Below are positions 36,284 through 48,116 of a stretch of DNA of 64,000 bases, piece after piece; the first letter of the stretch is position 1, and each line of letters starts with the position of its first letter. This DNA comes from Chamaecyparis obtusa. Its lineage: Eukaryota > Streptophyta > Pinopsida > Cupressales > Cupressaceae. Position numbers and translations under genes: made by a program. Below the pieces are notes generated by a model. The model did not search any database. It was not told the origin of the DNA and saw nothing but the letters and a program-made list of their open reading frames with translations. Where the stretch lies: assembly GCA_027943335.1 (NCBI GenBank), contig BSBK01001116.1:351001-415000 (forward strand), given 5' to 3'.

Positions 36284-37039
36284 TGATGCTTTAGAGTTGC
36301 TTCATCCTCATCCCACTAGTCAAGAGTTCCTTCTAAATCAACTTCGTTTATCCATAAAGAAGCTGACAGAATCTGGAGTTCTTTGTTTTTCTCGCCAGTT
36401 GGTGTAGAGGATCTTCAATTGGATGGTTAAATTTTCAATACTTTCTTTCTGTTCTTTTTGACCTTGGGTGTGTTTCTGGCTTTTTCCAAGTATCCATCTT
36501 CCACTACTCATGTTTACTTCTGATGTTCCCCAATTCTGGTTGCATCCTTCAACGACTATTTATAGGGCTGGATCATTCGGTTCTCTGTATTTTCAGGCCC
36601 TTTGGCCTTTTTCCTTTGATTGATTCATGCTCCCTTCGTTAGTATTAGTGCACATAGTTTGTTGGAGGTCATCGATTTATGGGATCATTAGCCTCTTTTT
36701 GTTCATATATCAATTCGGTTCATATATCATGGTAGCATATTGTACTTATGTATTATTGTAAAAAAATGTTTGGATTATTGCATACATCCAACCCTTTATT
36801 TTTATAGAAGTTGGGGGCTGATTTATATTTCTATCCAAATGTATTTGGCCTTTAATTGGCTTTGTGGGCAGGGATAGGCTAAACTTATTTGCAGATCCTG
36901 CTCAAGGATAGGCTAAACATATTTGCAGATCCTTCTTCTTTTTGTATTATGGGTAACGAACAGAGTTTTTCTTTATTGGTTCTTTTCTCGAGGAGCCCTT
37001 TTTGAACTAGTTTTTATTAATATAAATATAAAATTTCAC
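36284..37039 (+). other. 3' untranslated part of the poly(A)-ended insertion
   Basis: No frame. It contains a 34-bp-period duplication, GGATAGGCTAAAC-TATTTGCAGATCC, at about 36871 and 36905. Confidence 0.7.
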
Positions 37040-37064
37040 CAAAAAAAAATGTATAATAAAAATC

Positions 37065-37479
37065 CATTTAGGGTGATGTGTAGAACTAGTTCTCAATTTT
37101 TTTGTCTTTATTTTTTAATTTAAGATAATTTAAATTTTAAGATATTTAAAATAATATTTTATTGTTTAAGATAAAATGCCAATTTTTTCTGAAATATCTT
37201 AAGCTTTTGAAGTAATTTTAAACATTTTAAACTTTCGAGTATATATTTCTGGATTCAACTGTGTCAAAAAAAATTTGATGCAATTTTTTTTGGACACAAA
37301 TATTGAATCAAGATCAAATATACACTATAATGAAACTTACCCTTTTCTTGGAAACATTACCTTTACTTATTCCTTCAATTAAACAACAAATCTAGGTCTA
37401 CTACCCCTCCCAACATTATTTTGGGTTCAAAACTCCCAAACTTCCTAAAGTTATATGTTATTATCAAATGGTAATGTGT
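37065..37479. other. AT-rich intergenic DNA, no gene seen
   Basis: Only low-complexity AT words, including the block 37096-37210 that resembles 34974-35095. Confidence 0.5.
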
Positions 37480-37717
37480 AAAGGAGTACTAATCATTCAT
37501 TTAGTCATTTTTATTAGGGTAACTAATTATTTAGTCATTTTCATTGTGATTTTACCCAATGACCAAATTGGTCATTTATTTAGTCATTTATATTTGTAGA
37601 ATGTGATCAGCTTTAGTCATGTGACTAAAATTTTTAGTTGTGTGACTAAACAAATGGTAGAACATGATCAATTTTAGTCACCTAGTCATTTATTTACCCA
37701 AATTCGACTAGTGTATG
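37480..37717. repeat. Cluster of TTTAGTCA / TGACTAAA words
   Basis: At least eight copies of TTAGTCA or TGACTAA in both orientations. One pair forms the arms TTTAGTCA and TGACTAAA around 37614-37631. It abuts the truncated end of the E0 LTR at 37718. Confidence 0.6.
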
Positions 37718-38184
37718 CATTTATATACAATTCTAGAAGTGGTCCTAGGGGTTCTAGAATCATCTCTATTGATAGTGCTAGCATTGGTTATTCCCCCCAT
37801 GCATATTTCATACTTTATTCTCATTGGTAATCATGTAATCATCATATTTCAATCTCCAATATTTTGTCATACAATCTCCTTGAGATTAGTAAACCATTTT
37901 TTGTTCGTTGTCAAGATTCAATGTAATTAAAGATTCTCCTTGTGTCTACCTTCTATGCTCAGTAACACATTTTCTTCTTTCTTGATAGTTGTCTTCCCTT
38001 CTCAGTTTGGTGCTTTGTGCCTATACTTGCTTCCCCTTTACTGAAATTCCATGTTCCTTATTTCCTTTACTAAATAGCTTTCTCTGATTTCTCGACTTAT
38101 ATTTTCTTCATTATCAAATGACTTTGACAAACAATTTGACTTCCTCATAATTAATGAAAATTAAAATAAGTCTTAGGAGTATCA
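37718..38184 (-). repeat. Truncated 3' LTR of E0
   Basis: 467 bp, homologous to the U3-side part of 59609-60854 and ending GAGTATCA on the plus strand. About 750 bp of the R-U5 side is missing at 37717/37718, and no target duplication can be read there. Confidence 0.85.
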
Positions 38185-38412
38185 ATCTCCCCCTTTGGCA
38201 TTAGTTTGGTCTGTTTGTTAAAAACTTCAAAGTCATCAACAAAATTGAAAATTTATCCTCATCAATATATCCATTCCTTGGTAAAACTTATTACTCCCCC
38301 TGAAGTAATACTCCCTATACATATACATACTATATACATAGTTTCCCCCTTTTTTCATATCTTCAACTATATTATATATTTCCCCTTTCTACATACTTTC
38401 CCCCTTTTTTAA
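38185..38412 (-). other. Series of polypurine tracts before the E0 3' LTR
   Basis: On the plus strand these read as pyrimidine runs: ATCTCCCCCTTTGG next to the LTR, CTCCCCCTGAAG (~38290), TTTCCCCCTTTTTTC (~38342), TTTCCCCTTTC (~38379) and TTTCCCCCTTTTTTAAC (~38397). The one touching the LTR is the expected plus-strand primer. The others may be accessory primers or decayed duplicates. Confidence 0.75.
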
Positions 38413-38439
38413 CAAAAATGTCAAAATAAGAACTTAGTT

Positions 38440-40303
38440 CTATTCTGTAGTGGGGATATTGCCAAAAATGGTTGTGTACTTATCATGTGCATGCTTGAGT
38501 AATGCCTTCCATGTGTCCTTAAGTGTCTGTAACACTATGATTTTCTTTCTCAAATCTGCAGTCAAACTTACCATACTATCTATAGCACTAACATCTAGTG
38601 TGCTAACTAAATCTTTGGCCTTGTGAACCTATCTCTGCAATGATTCTATATGTTGTATCAATTTTTTTTGGAGTTCCAGTAGATCCATTCTAATCTGATT
38701 CTTCTCCTTTCTAAGCTCAAATTGCACTCCCATCAAGTGATTTAGCCTTTCATAATATTCTTTTATAGACTTAGGCTCAGTGGAAATTTTAGATAACAAC
38801 TCAGTGAGCTCCTTTTCCACATTATTATCTTTCTCTCTTATCTCCTTGGTGAAATTGGAAATCAAAAAAATCTGTTGAAACAATAAAACAATTATTTGCA
38901 ACTCATTTTCCAATTCATTGACTAACTCAGAAAGAGTTACCTTTTCTAATGCAACTGATTGAAGAAGTTCTTTAGTCGCTTTTGTTTTTATTTCCTTCTT
39001 GTCTACTTGTAGCATATACTTGGTTGTATCTATGCCAAGCTAGTTTATCTAACTTGCCAGTTCTCTTAACTAACTATAAATATCACCTTTTTCATTTATT
39101 GTGGCCTCAAGTACAATCTCATTCAGTATTCCTTTTACTTGTTCCAAAACATCTATTTTCTATTTCTTTTCTATTGGCTTATCTTGAGAAGATTTTCTTT
39201 TTAAGTAGGTCACCGAATTCAAAAATTTTAGTATGGCTCAAGGTTAAGATATCAAACTTAGGAATAACAATAGTTTCACATATATCAACCTCTATCTCAG
39301 ACTTTATCTTCTTTCATTTTCCCTTAGAACTAGATGTCTTCTTTGCATTAGATTGTGTAGATGTATTCTTTTTCTTTCTTGTGCTCTTCTTGTTTCTTCT
39401 CTTCCTTCTTTTGTTTTTCTTCTTTCTTTTCTTCAACCTTTTCTTTTTCTTTCTCTATTTCCTGGTCCTTCTTTTTTTAGTAGTATCGGTAGAGGTTACC
39501 GATGCTTGATTTAGACCTTGTGTTGACTCGGTCTATATTGTCTTCTTAGTCTCCTTAGTTTTAGTATCCTAAGTTGGCTCAGTAGGGGCATCAACTTTAG
39601 TAGGTACATCTATTGTCACCTCTATCTTAGGAAAATTCAATACTTATACAATTATAGGATCTTCTCCCAACAATCTTGCCTTGGCAGAATCATCAATATC
39701 CATAACTTTGGTTTCTATGGCCTCAATTTCCATAATGTCTTCATCATATTTGATTGTTTCATCTATATCTTTCTCAATTATCTCCTCAATTATAACTTCT
39801 TCTCAATTTTTTATCAAGTCAATAGGTTTAAACTTGTCCTCTTGTTCTTTGACTCCTTCTATAGTTAATATATCCATAGAGAAGATCACTCTCCAAAGAT
39901 CATCGGTGTCTTTTTGGACTTCTTTCAATTTACTGACCATGATGCTCAATGCTCTTCCCTTTACTCATAATCCTTTTTACTATTCTTATAAGGTATCTTT
40001 GATTCCTTTCTTTGTTAGGTCTAGGATAGTGATTGCTAAGGACCTTTTTCTCATTTCTTTCTCGGCAGCAAGTGCATACTTCCATTTGGCATCAATTTTA
40101 TAATATAAATATCCTTCAAGATTGTGTGCCACTTCAACGAGTGTCATCCTAAATTTTTGTAATGTGGCAATGACTATATCTTCAATTCTATTCTTATCTT
40201 CATCATTCCTCTCGTCATACTTCAACTATTTCATAATTGAATGACCTCCATATTTATCAAGTGTCTTGAGAAATTCATCAAGACTCTTCCCTTTACTTGG
40301 TAC
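38440..40303 (-). pseudogene. E0 ORF2, C-terminal part: lysine-rich tract and coiled coil
   Basis: It continues the frame of 54694-55772 after the Tat insertion; dropping one GGTAC copy restores phase (SQFKA | VPSKGKSLDEF). In order: a helical segment (LEGYLYYKIDAKWKYALAAE, 39986-40225), an acidic stretch, a very basic tract near 39350-39480 rich in KKKK and KRRKRR, then a Leu/Glu/Lys heptad region (38629-39015) with SELVNELENELQ and EKELTELLSKI. The frame ends at a TAG at 38440. Several internal stops mark decay. The C-terminal part is homologous to the plus-strand copy at 60860-61640. The layout suggests a nucleic-acid-binding, self-associating protein; that role is inference. Confidence 0.75.
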
Positions 40304-41309
40304 TGTATGCACCCTAAAATGGTTGCCTAGACTTTGGGCCCCCATTTAGCAATTTATCAAATCCCTGAATTAATATTTTCAAAAATCAACATTTTTAATT
40401 ATATCGATTTCCTTGATCAAATCCTATTTTATCATTTATTCGATTATTCCTTGGGCTAACCATTTTATCCTAAGTCTTTATTTATTTAAAAGGAATTTCC
40501 TCCCCTTTTAATAAATAAAAAGCCCCCACTTTTCCTCTTATCCTAAGTTGCACAAATAAAATATTATTCTTATTTTATAAAAAGGAGAAAAGCACTTTTT
40601 GTCTTATATGGACACAAAAGTTAACTCTTATTTTCTCATTGGAGGATATTTGTGCACATGGATTGCTCTTCTTTTATGCTCCACCATTGATTAAATCTTT
40701 TTCCTCTTAATCTCCATGGTCCGTTCTTTCTCATTTCCTATAAAAGAAGAGCTCTCTTCCTCATTTGCATATCAATCTCTTTTATGCTAATGTTATGCTA
40801 CAGGTTTTCTAGGTCATTTGGAGCTCTTTGAAGACATTCTTGCATTCAAGCTTTGAAGGCATTATTGTTGCATTTCATTTAGTTTGCTTTCTTGTTTTCA
40901 TAGTTGCATAATCATGACATTCTTAGTATAGACTTTCTTTATGCTATAGATTAATCTCACATAGTTTAATTAGGAGGGATTGTAACACTTGTTATTTCCA
41001 TTTCATAGTTTAGATTGTACTTTCATTTTCATAGCATAGCTTGCATATTTGCATCCTCATTCTTAGTTTACTTGCATTGCATTTCCATTTGATTCTTGGG
41101 GCTATTGGCACTCTTTCCCTTGTCTTCACTTAAATCTCTCATTGTGTGGTTGACTAGCAAGGTCATTAGCTTAATAGCTCTAGCTGAGAGCAATTTTACA
41201 ATCTTGCAACTCCATACATAGAGGGCTCTAGGTCGCTATTGAAGGTTTCCCTTTCATGGATTTCCTTTGATGTAATGACTTAGAGAAGTGCACTACTTTT
41301 GTGTGTACA
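40304..41309 (+). repeat. 5' LTR of the Tat element
   Basis: 1,006 bp, begins TGTATGCACCC and ends TGTGTACA. It carries a TATA box at 40739. Confidence 0.96.
40739..40746 (+). promoter_or_regulatory. TATA box in the 5' LTR
   Basis: TATAAAAG within CCTATAAAAGAAGAG, conserved at 54118-54125 in the 3' LTR. It is a strong TATA match at a plausible place for the retrotransposon promoter. Confidence 0.75.
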
Positions 41310-41313
41310 TTTT

Positions 41314-41331
41314 TGGCACCCACTGTCGGGC
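41314..41331 (+). other. Primer-binding site, tRNA-Lys type
   Basis: TGGCACCCACTGTCGGGC, four bases after the LTR. It agrees at 15 of 18 positions with the complement of the plant tRNA-Lys 3' end. Confidence 0.85.
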
Positions 41332-42195
41332 AGAACAACTCTATTTTGTCCTTCTTTTCTTGCATTTCCACTACAGGTTTCGGTTGTTTTTATTTTTTTG
41401 TGATTTTCGTACGCTATCTGTACTTCTGTGCGTCACTGTTATGGAATCTCGTGTGAGTTTTCTCTCCATATGGCATGAGGATTTTTTGTTTGTACCACTT
41501 CTATGTGGGATGAAGTACTTTCTTCTGCGGGCCTCTGTATTCTCTCATGTGAGCCAGTGCACTTTCTCGCACGAGCTGATGTACGTTCTCACATGGGCTT
41601 GTGATTTCTCACGTGCTATTATGTACTTCCTTGCGCAGCCCTGAGTATTGTCTCACACGAAATTCTGTGCAGTTAGAGACCAGAATTCCAAATTTGTCAA
41701 TTTTGTTTGCTATTTTTAGTTTCCCTAAATTTTTGAAAATTTCAGCATTTTCAAATCCGTGCTACTCTGGAAAATAGGCACCCATTTTTGAGAAATTTTT
41801 GCAAACGGTGTCAAAAATTGAAGTGTGATATATCGTTGGAAAGGTCTTTCCGAGCCTAATCCAACCATGCTAGTTTCATTCTCAGATTTTACAATTTAAT
41901 TAGCTATTTTAGTTGTAGATTATCTAATTTTTTATGTGCTAACCATTGTGGGGCTAACAAGTTGTGCTTGTAGGTGCTCTCATTGCTTGAAATATTTTGC
42001 CAAAAGAATGCATGTCAAAGTTTCAAATGCCCAAGGGCTACTAACAATTTTTGTAGGGCTGCCCAAAGCATAAAAACAAAAAAAAAAGTGCTTGTTATTT
42101 ATTTCATTTCAAGTGTGTCAATTACTAGTTGTTTCATTTCATAGGAACATAATATCTTGTTGTAGGAATTCTTGGGGGGTAGGAGAAGTATGCTC

Positions 42196-42212
42196 TTCAC
42201 CCTTGTGGTGAA
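42196..42212 (+). promoter_or_regulatory. Leader hairpin 1
   Basis: TTCACC-CTTGT-GGTGAA preceded by TATGCTC. The stem differs from the homologous hairpin at 24707 by a compensated pair (A-T here, T-A there). Confidence 0.65.
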
Positions 42213-42312
42213 CCAAAAAATCTTGACCCATTTTGGATTTTTAAAGCAAGAGGATAATTGAACATTTTCTTGGTGTGTTTGGGAGAAAACTTTGAGATAG
42301 GGGAGTATGCTC

Positions 42313-42329
42313 TTCACCCTTGTGGTGAA
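42313..42329 (+). promoter_or_regulatory. Leader hairpin 2
   Basis: An identical 17-mer, TTCACCCTTGTGGTGAA, 117 bp after hairpin 1, also preceded by TATGCTC. Confidence 0.65.
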
Positions 42330-43757
42330 ACAAAAACTTTGAACCTCATAAGTTGATCCACTTTTTGTTTAGATCTTTTAGAATCTTTTAGCGGGCCTAC
42401 TCTTTAGCAATCAAGAGGAATGACCCAAGTGGGGACAAGCTTATTGTTGGCTATTCTGACCCACTATAAACTCAAGGCTATCAAGGACACAAAACCTTGG
42501 TAGACGTAGTGCTTGTCTTCGCTTGATGTGAGTAGTTGTGGGATTGTGACCATGAGGAAAATATTGAGCAAGAATGCTTAAGGTACACTTGAGGCCGCGA
42601 GGTCCATTACTTTTCGTAAGGTAAGGAGTCCCTTTGGGGAGCAAGAGGGGTACTACGAAAGGAAGCCCTTACTAAGAACCATAGATAGAGGCCACCCTAT
42701 TTTGTCACTTAGCTTCTTAGTGCAAGGATTGATCCAAGTGGTATAACCCAGATCACCTCAAGATACTCACCATATGTGTTCCTTTGGTTGTGTCATTGAC
42801 ACTTCCAAGATAAAGCCAACATCTATTGTGGGTAACCAGTTTGTGTGAGGTGAGGGGACATCAAGATGTCAGCCAAGTTGATAAGTAATGAGCCTAGACT
42901 TTCTAGGATAGATGTTGCTTGAAGTGTCTTCGATTGTGTAATACCAGTGTTAATGTTCTTGAACATTCAAACAATCAGTAGTATTCATAGGGTGTTTTTC
43001 TATTTTGATATCACAAGTGTTTGTCTTGGCAAGGTTACTTTTGCCCTTGTTTCAAGTGTTTTAAGACATGTTTGATCCCTTACTATTTGCAAACTTGTCA
43101 AATTTCTACTGATATTGTGATTGAGATCGAAAACATCAACCCTCAAACTAAAATTTTTGATCAAACAGACCTAAAAATGCACATTTCACACAATTTTGGT
43201 CAAGTGTCATACAAACTAGCAATAGTATCACCTGGTTAGCCTGGAAAGTGTCGCCTGAGAATTTTCTATTGTATACCTGGTTTCAGTCATTTCGCAGTTA
43301 CTTTTAGTTGGCTAGGTCTTTAGGAAGGTAACTTATCTTACTGCTAGAAGCCCGTCTTTACTCTGAATTTCTATTTTTAGCCCTCTAGGGGTAGTGGCAT
43401 TTGATTTACCAAGTCACCTCGAGAAGAATTGTCAAATTAGAAGATTATTCCTATTGAGAAAGTACATCTCTAGAGTTGTTAGTAACATTCTTGGAGAATT
43501 TTAGTACTCCTTTTGTCCAAATCATTTCCATTCAAATTCAATTTTAATTATACAATTTGGCTAAGTCCATCCTCCTGGTTCAAATGTGCAAGGATATTGA
43601 TCCTTTGATTTAAGCACCTCTTTGACTGTTTTGGTAACGCCTTTTGCAATTTCTATCTTACCATCTCTTTTTTTTTGGACATTAGAGAACTTTGATTATC
43701 CTAGTTTGGTGTTGACACTTTGAGAGGTCACCCTATCATCAAGAATCTTTTTCTTTC

Positions 43758-46010
43758 ATGTCAGTTACAACAAGGTACCAAGTGAATCAAGGGAAATGAC
43801 CCCCGGTTGCCTTTAATCAGTTACCCTTAGTTAAGACTCGTCAACAGAGAAAGGGAAAAGAGCCCATTTTTTATCAATCTCCTAAGAGTGAGTTTGAGGT
43901 TTGTTTTGACCTAGAGAGAAATTTGAATACCCCTTTGGCACCTTCTCAATCAAATATGGATATGAGTTATACCTTGACCAAACAACAAAGAGAAATAATA
44001 GATCAATCACTTGGTGACATTTTTCAGAGACATAGAAGAAACATGTCGTTCGAAGATGACAATCAACCTGACTCACCTCCTATTAATTCAAGATATCTAG
44101 ATGCTCATCAACAAGCCAAAAGACATTATGCACAAGCTCATCAAGATGAACAGTCACAACATGAGGACCAAAACAACCAATCTTATGATGCTCATGTGAA
44201 TGTAGCTAACTTGTTCAACCATTCAAGACCAAGTTCCCTACTAAAAACAACTTCAAGATATACAAGTGAGAGGTTAAAAATAATTGAGCGGGAAAAATAG
44301 GCTGCAAAAAATGAACGAGCCACAAAAGAAGAAAAACTTAGGCTTCTAGAGGAGGAACAATGAGCCTTGATGGATATAGAGAGAAAGGCATTCCAAGAAG
44401 AACAAGATAGGATATTGGCCCAACAACACAACAATCAATTCAACAACAGGGGTACCAATAGTGGAACCAACTCTCCACCATCAACTCCCTTAGCAACTCC
44501 AAGAAGTAGGAGGTCAAGGACCCCTTCAAGATCACCTAGTCCTAGAGGAAGAAGGAGTTCTTGACATGCACATTATAGGAGACACACACCTCCTAGACTA
44601 TCGAGAGATCCCTCCCAATGAGCACATCGTAGCTCTCAACATGAAGGAAGTAGTGCCAACTTTGATACTCATGATTTTATGAGAATGCAACAGGAACCAC
44701 TATTTCAACAATATGTGGAAAAATATGTTGAGAAAAATAAGGATCAATTCTTGGAAAGCTTGATCAACAAGGGTGCAAGGGTCCCATACAACTTTGATGT
44801 GGACAAAAAAATTAAGAAGAAAAACCCTTCAACTGATGAGGTGATTAAGCAGATGCAAAAGACTATGGAGAAAATGATGGCTCCAAAGAATACCTTCAAC
44901 TTGGACTCCATATGTCCCAATCCCATTGACAAGAGTGTGGTTATGGTAAATTTTCCTAGAAATGTTGAAATCCCCACATATGACAAATATAATGGTAGTG
45001 GTGACCCCCATGACCATGTACAATAGTTCTATATCATGAGCTTTGAATTTCATCATGAGGACTCCTACCTTATGAGATTATTCTCAAGGAGCCTTAAAGG
45101 CCAAGCTATGGAATGGTTTACTAACCTTACCTCTCCTATTAAAACATTCAAAGAACTTGTGCAAAGGTTTTTGCAGCACTTTGCATATAATCTATCAAGG
45201 TCAGTCACCATGCTTGATTTGTGCAAGTTAAAACAAAATCAGGGGGAACCCTTTGTGACATTTTTACAAAGGTGGAGACGCTTATGCTCCAAATATTCTA
45301 GGACCATCCTTGAGGAAGAAAGGATTGATATAATTTTGAGCAATCTAGTGCTAGAATTAAGATATGAAGTTATAAAAATGGTCTTTAATTCTTTTGACAC
45401 TATGGTAGAAACTACATGTCACATCGAGGATGTTCTAAAAGAACAAGGTATTTTGGCCAAACAAAGTAACAACAACAATGGCCCAAACAATAACAACAAC
45501 AATAAGGATAAAAAGAACTCATATTGGAACGAAAATAAGCAAGTAGTCAATGATGGAGTTGTTGACTCTCCACAACCTAAGGAACAAGGAGTTCTTAATC
45601 TATCTAATGCAGTTCAAGCTATGAAGCTACAGACATCCTTAGATCAACAAGAGCACAAGCCAAAGTATCAAGATAAACCTAAGTCAGGAAAGAGGCAATT
45701 CACTAAGCTTGGAGACTCTTATGTAGATATTTTTAAGACCTTGATTGCTCATAATTTTGCACAACCTCAAGATCCTACAATGTTTCGCATACCGGATCCT
45801 AAACATTATTGGTGGAATGAGAAAGCTTACTGTGTATACCACAATGGGATTGGACATGACATTGAAAATTGTTTTAAACTTAAAAATCTTGTTCAAGACC
45901 TTATTGAGACTGGGAAATTATAGGTTGATGGGTTGACCACAAATGTAGACCACAAGGCCTTTAAGAAGCCCTTGCCTAAGTATGAGAAGGAGGAGACTTC
46001 TAAAAACAAG
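43758..46010 (+). pseudogene. gag of the Tat element
   Basis: The start ATG at 43758 is chosen because the frame continues (past a TGA at 43797) into the conserved gag. An N-terminal disordered part is rich in Gln/Asn, then Arg/Ser (SRRSRTPSRSPSPRGRR near 44510-44560). The capsid domain is at about 44930-45470, with PTYDKYNGSGDPHDHV, LKGQAMEWF and VTFLQRWRRLCSKY. A poly-Asn stretch follows near 45470-45510. The zinc knuckle CVYHNGIGHDIENC is at about 45834-45875, the C-H-H-C form typical of Tat gags. A few in-frame stops break it. The product forms virus-like particles and binds RNA. Confidence 0.9.
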
Positions 46011-47027
46011 AATGGCAAGGCCGCAATAAATTATACCTATACAACTACATAAAATGTCATCAATATGCTTGAAGTTGTGGACAATGATGTCAACATGATG
46101 AAGGGGAAAGATGCCTATGGTTATGATGTAAACTCACCTCCCATATTTGATGAAGGACCTATTGTTGTGCTTAAGGGTCCTCAATCTTGAAAGTCATCTC
46201 AACCTCTCAATGTTGTTACTAGGAGTCAGTCACAAGGTCCTATTATCATTAGAGGTCCTAATTCTAGAAAATCCAAGCAACCAGTGTCCAAAAGTGTTCC
46301 TCCCAAGTCTGTAGTTGGTCCTAATATGAGTTACAACCTTGTTGATCAGTTACAACAAACGCCAACGCAGATTTCCATTTTTGAGCTCTTAGAATTGTCT
46401 CCTAGACACAGGCATGTCCTTGAGGATGCCTTGCGAGCTGCTAATGTTCCTAATGACATAAATGTCGATCAATTCCAGAACATGGTCATTCACCTTGCTA
46501 GCCCTCATTACCTCACATTTTCAGAAGAGGACAATAAAGCATTAAGTCATCTGAACAATTTGGCCCTTCATATCGAGGTCATGATCCACAAAACCCATGT
46601 TAGGCGTGTGTTAATAGATGGGGGTTTTGGGCTTAATATTTTCTCTTTGAGTCTATTGAAAGCTTTGGGATATTCTGAGGAGGTAATTGACACTAGGAAG
46701 AAGATCACAATTAAAGCCTATGATGAAGCTGAGTGAAGCTCTAAGGGATTGGTTGTTCTTTCTATTAGGATCGGTCCTATGGAAAAGGACATTTTTTTCC
46801 AGATTGTTGATAATAGACCTTTGGTATATAATATCTTGTTGGGTAGGCCATGGATTCATGACATGCAAGTGGTGCCATCTACCTACCACCAATGTGTTAA
46901 GTTCCCTTACAATAAAGTTGAAGTATGCATACTAGGGGATAGCACATTATCTATTAATGTGATTTTAGCTAGCTCTCATGTTCCTTTGAATAGAGAGGCT
47001 AATGATTTTGATTCTACTCTTGAGTAG
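46011..47027 (+). pseudogene. Aspartic protease region of the Tat element
   Basis: A Pro-rich linker leads into 46284-46736, where the catalytic loop reads VLIDGGFGLNIFS; the usual Ser or Thr after Asp is Gly. After a frameshift at about 46736 the frame goes on (46749-47027) with NILLGRPWIHDMQVVPST, the conserved C-terminal element of Tat proteases. Processing of the polyprotein is the known role. The frameshift makes this copy inactive. Confidence 0.88.
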
Positions 47028-48116
47028 TGTAAGAGTAAGTTTAAGTCCATAGACCTTGGCATGGGAGACTACCAAATGGATTCCTTCACAAAAATGCCAA
47101 TCTCGCCTAGGTCTTATGAAAAACCTGCACCTGAGAGGAAACCTTCATCCTCAGCTATGACCTTGTTTGGAAAGTTTGTAGAATCCTCAGTACCTATTCA
47201 TGAGGAGAAAGAGGAGGTAGCCATTAGAGATTAGATTTATAGAGAAGAAAAGTATCAACACAACAAGAATTGTGTGCCATCTTCTAAAACCTACGGGGGA
47301 GGGTATACTTTGGTTAAAAACATGGGCTACCCAGGTCATGGCCCTCTCAGTGATAGGTTAGATGCCAAGGCTGAACCACTCAACCATGCTCTTTTTGGTC
47401 ATAGGACTATGTCAACAGTTGGCCTAGGCTTTGATCATGAAAAGAAGACAAGTGCCCCTATCCTAGCTATGATGAATAGTGATAGTGACTCACATTATAC
47501 ACCCAATCTTCAAAACTAGCAAGACATGATTAATGATTGGGTGCCTTCCACCAATCTCCTTTGGGGAGAGTCAGATGATTCAACAAGTGAAAATATAGAC
47601 ACCAGAGAAGGTGATACCCTTCACAATCTCGAAGCTTCTACATCAAGGCATCTTAAGCCTTCTTGGTGTAAACATCCCAGCAGAGATTTAGAAACAAATT
47701 CACATGAGTTCGAGTGGGACTCTCTCTCAGATGAAACAGTTGATTTGGACATGGATGTTGTCCATACCTATAGTATTCAACCTGATATGACCAATGAGCC
47801 TAGTGTAGGACTAGAAAATTGGACTCCTTGAATTGCCTTAGTGGATGATGCTTCATTTGGTAGGAGGAGTCATAATTTGGGTATCTTAGATGGAGACTTG
47901 ATAGATCCTATCTGTGCGATCACCAGAGATAACACCTTTCATATCAATAAAATTGAACCTGCCATTAATCTACCCCTTGTTCACTTTGACCTCATTATCC
48001 GGTCTCAGTGCTATCAAGAACCTTAGCTCCCAACCTTTCAAAATGAATACGAGATAGCATGCTACCCTAATTCCCTTGAGCCTATAGTCTCTTCCACTAG
48101 TGAACCTACTACAAGT
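47028..48116 (+). pseudogene. Protease-RT linker of the Tat element
   Basis: Ser/Asp/Glu-rich, low-complexity frames (47274-47519, 47526-47831, 47841-48026) with no known catalytic motif. DLGMGDYQMDSF at about 47055 is shared with 27880 in the non-autonomous element. Such long linkers are common in Tat/Ogre-type elements. Confidence 0.65.

Larger units (their letters stand above)
35619..37048 (+). mobile_element. Poly(A)-ended insertion with 16-bp target duplication (LINE or processed retrocopy)
   Basis: ATGTATAATAAAAATC occurs at 35603-35618 and again at 37049-37064. Directly before the second copy is a run of nine A. A variable long target duplication with a terminal poly(A) is the signature of target-primed reverse transcription by a LINE machinery. 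The insert is 1,430 bp and contains a 222-codon frame. The end (TTTTTATTAATATAAATATAAAATTTCACC-poly(A), given here in two overlapping pieces at 37010-37039) looks like plant L1 tails, but no RT or endonuclease motif is present. It is either a 5'-truncated LINE or a retrocopied transcript. Confidence 0.85.
41332..43757 (+). other. 2.4-kb leader of the Tat element
   Basis: No supported coding frame; the 118-codon frame at 41288-41644 starts inside the LTR and primer site. It is homologous in patches to the leader of the non-autonomous element and holds the twin hairpins at 42196 and 42313. Confidence 0.7.

Noticed and set aside
41288..41644. 118-codon plus-strand frame as a gene
   Set aside because: It starts in the LTR and runs through the primer site into the leader; no homology and Phe/Leu-rich by composition.
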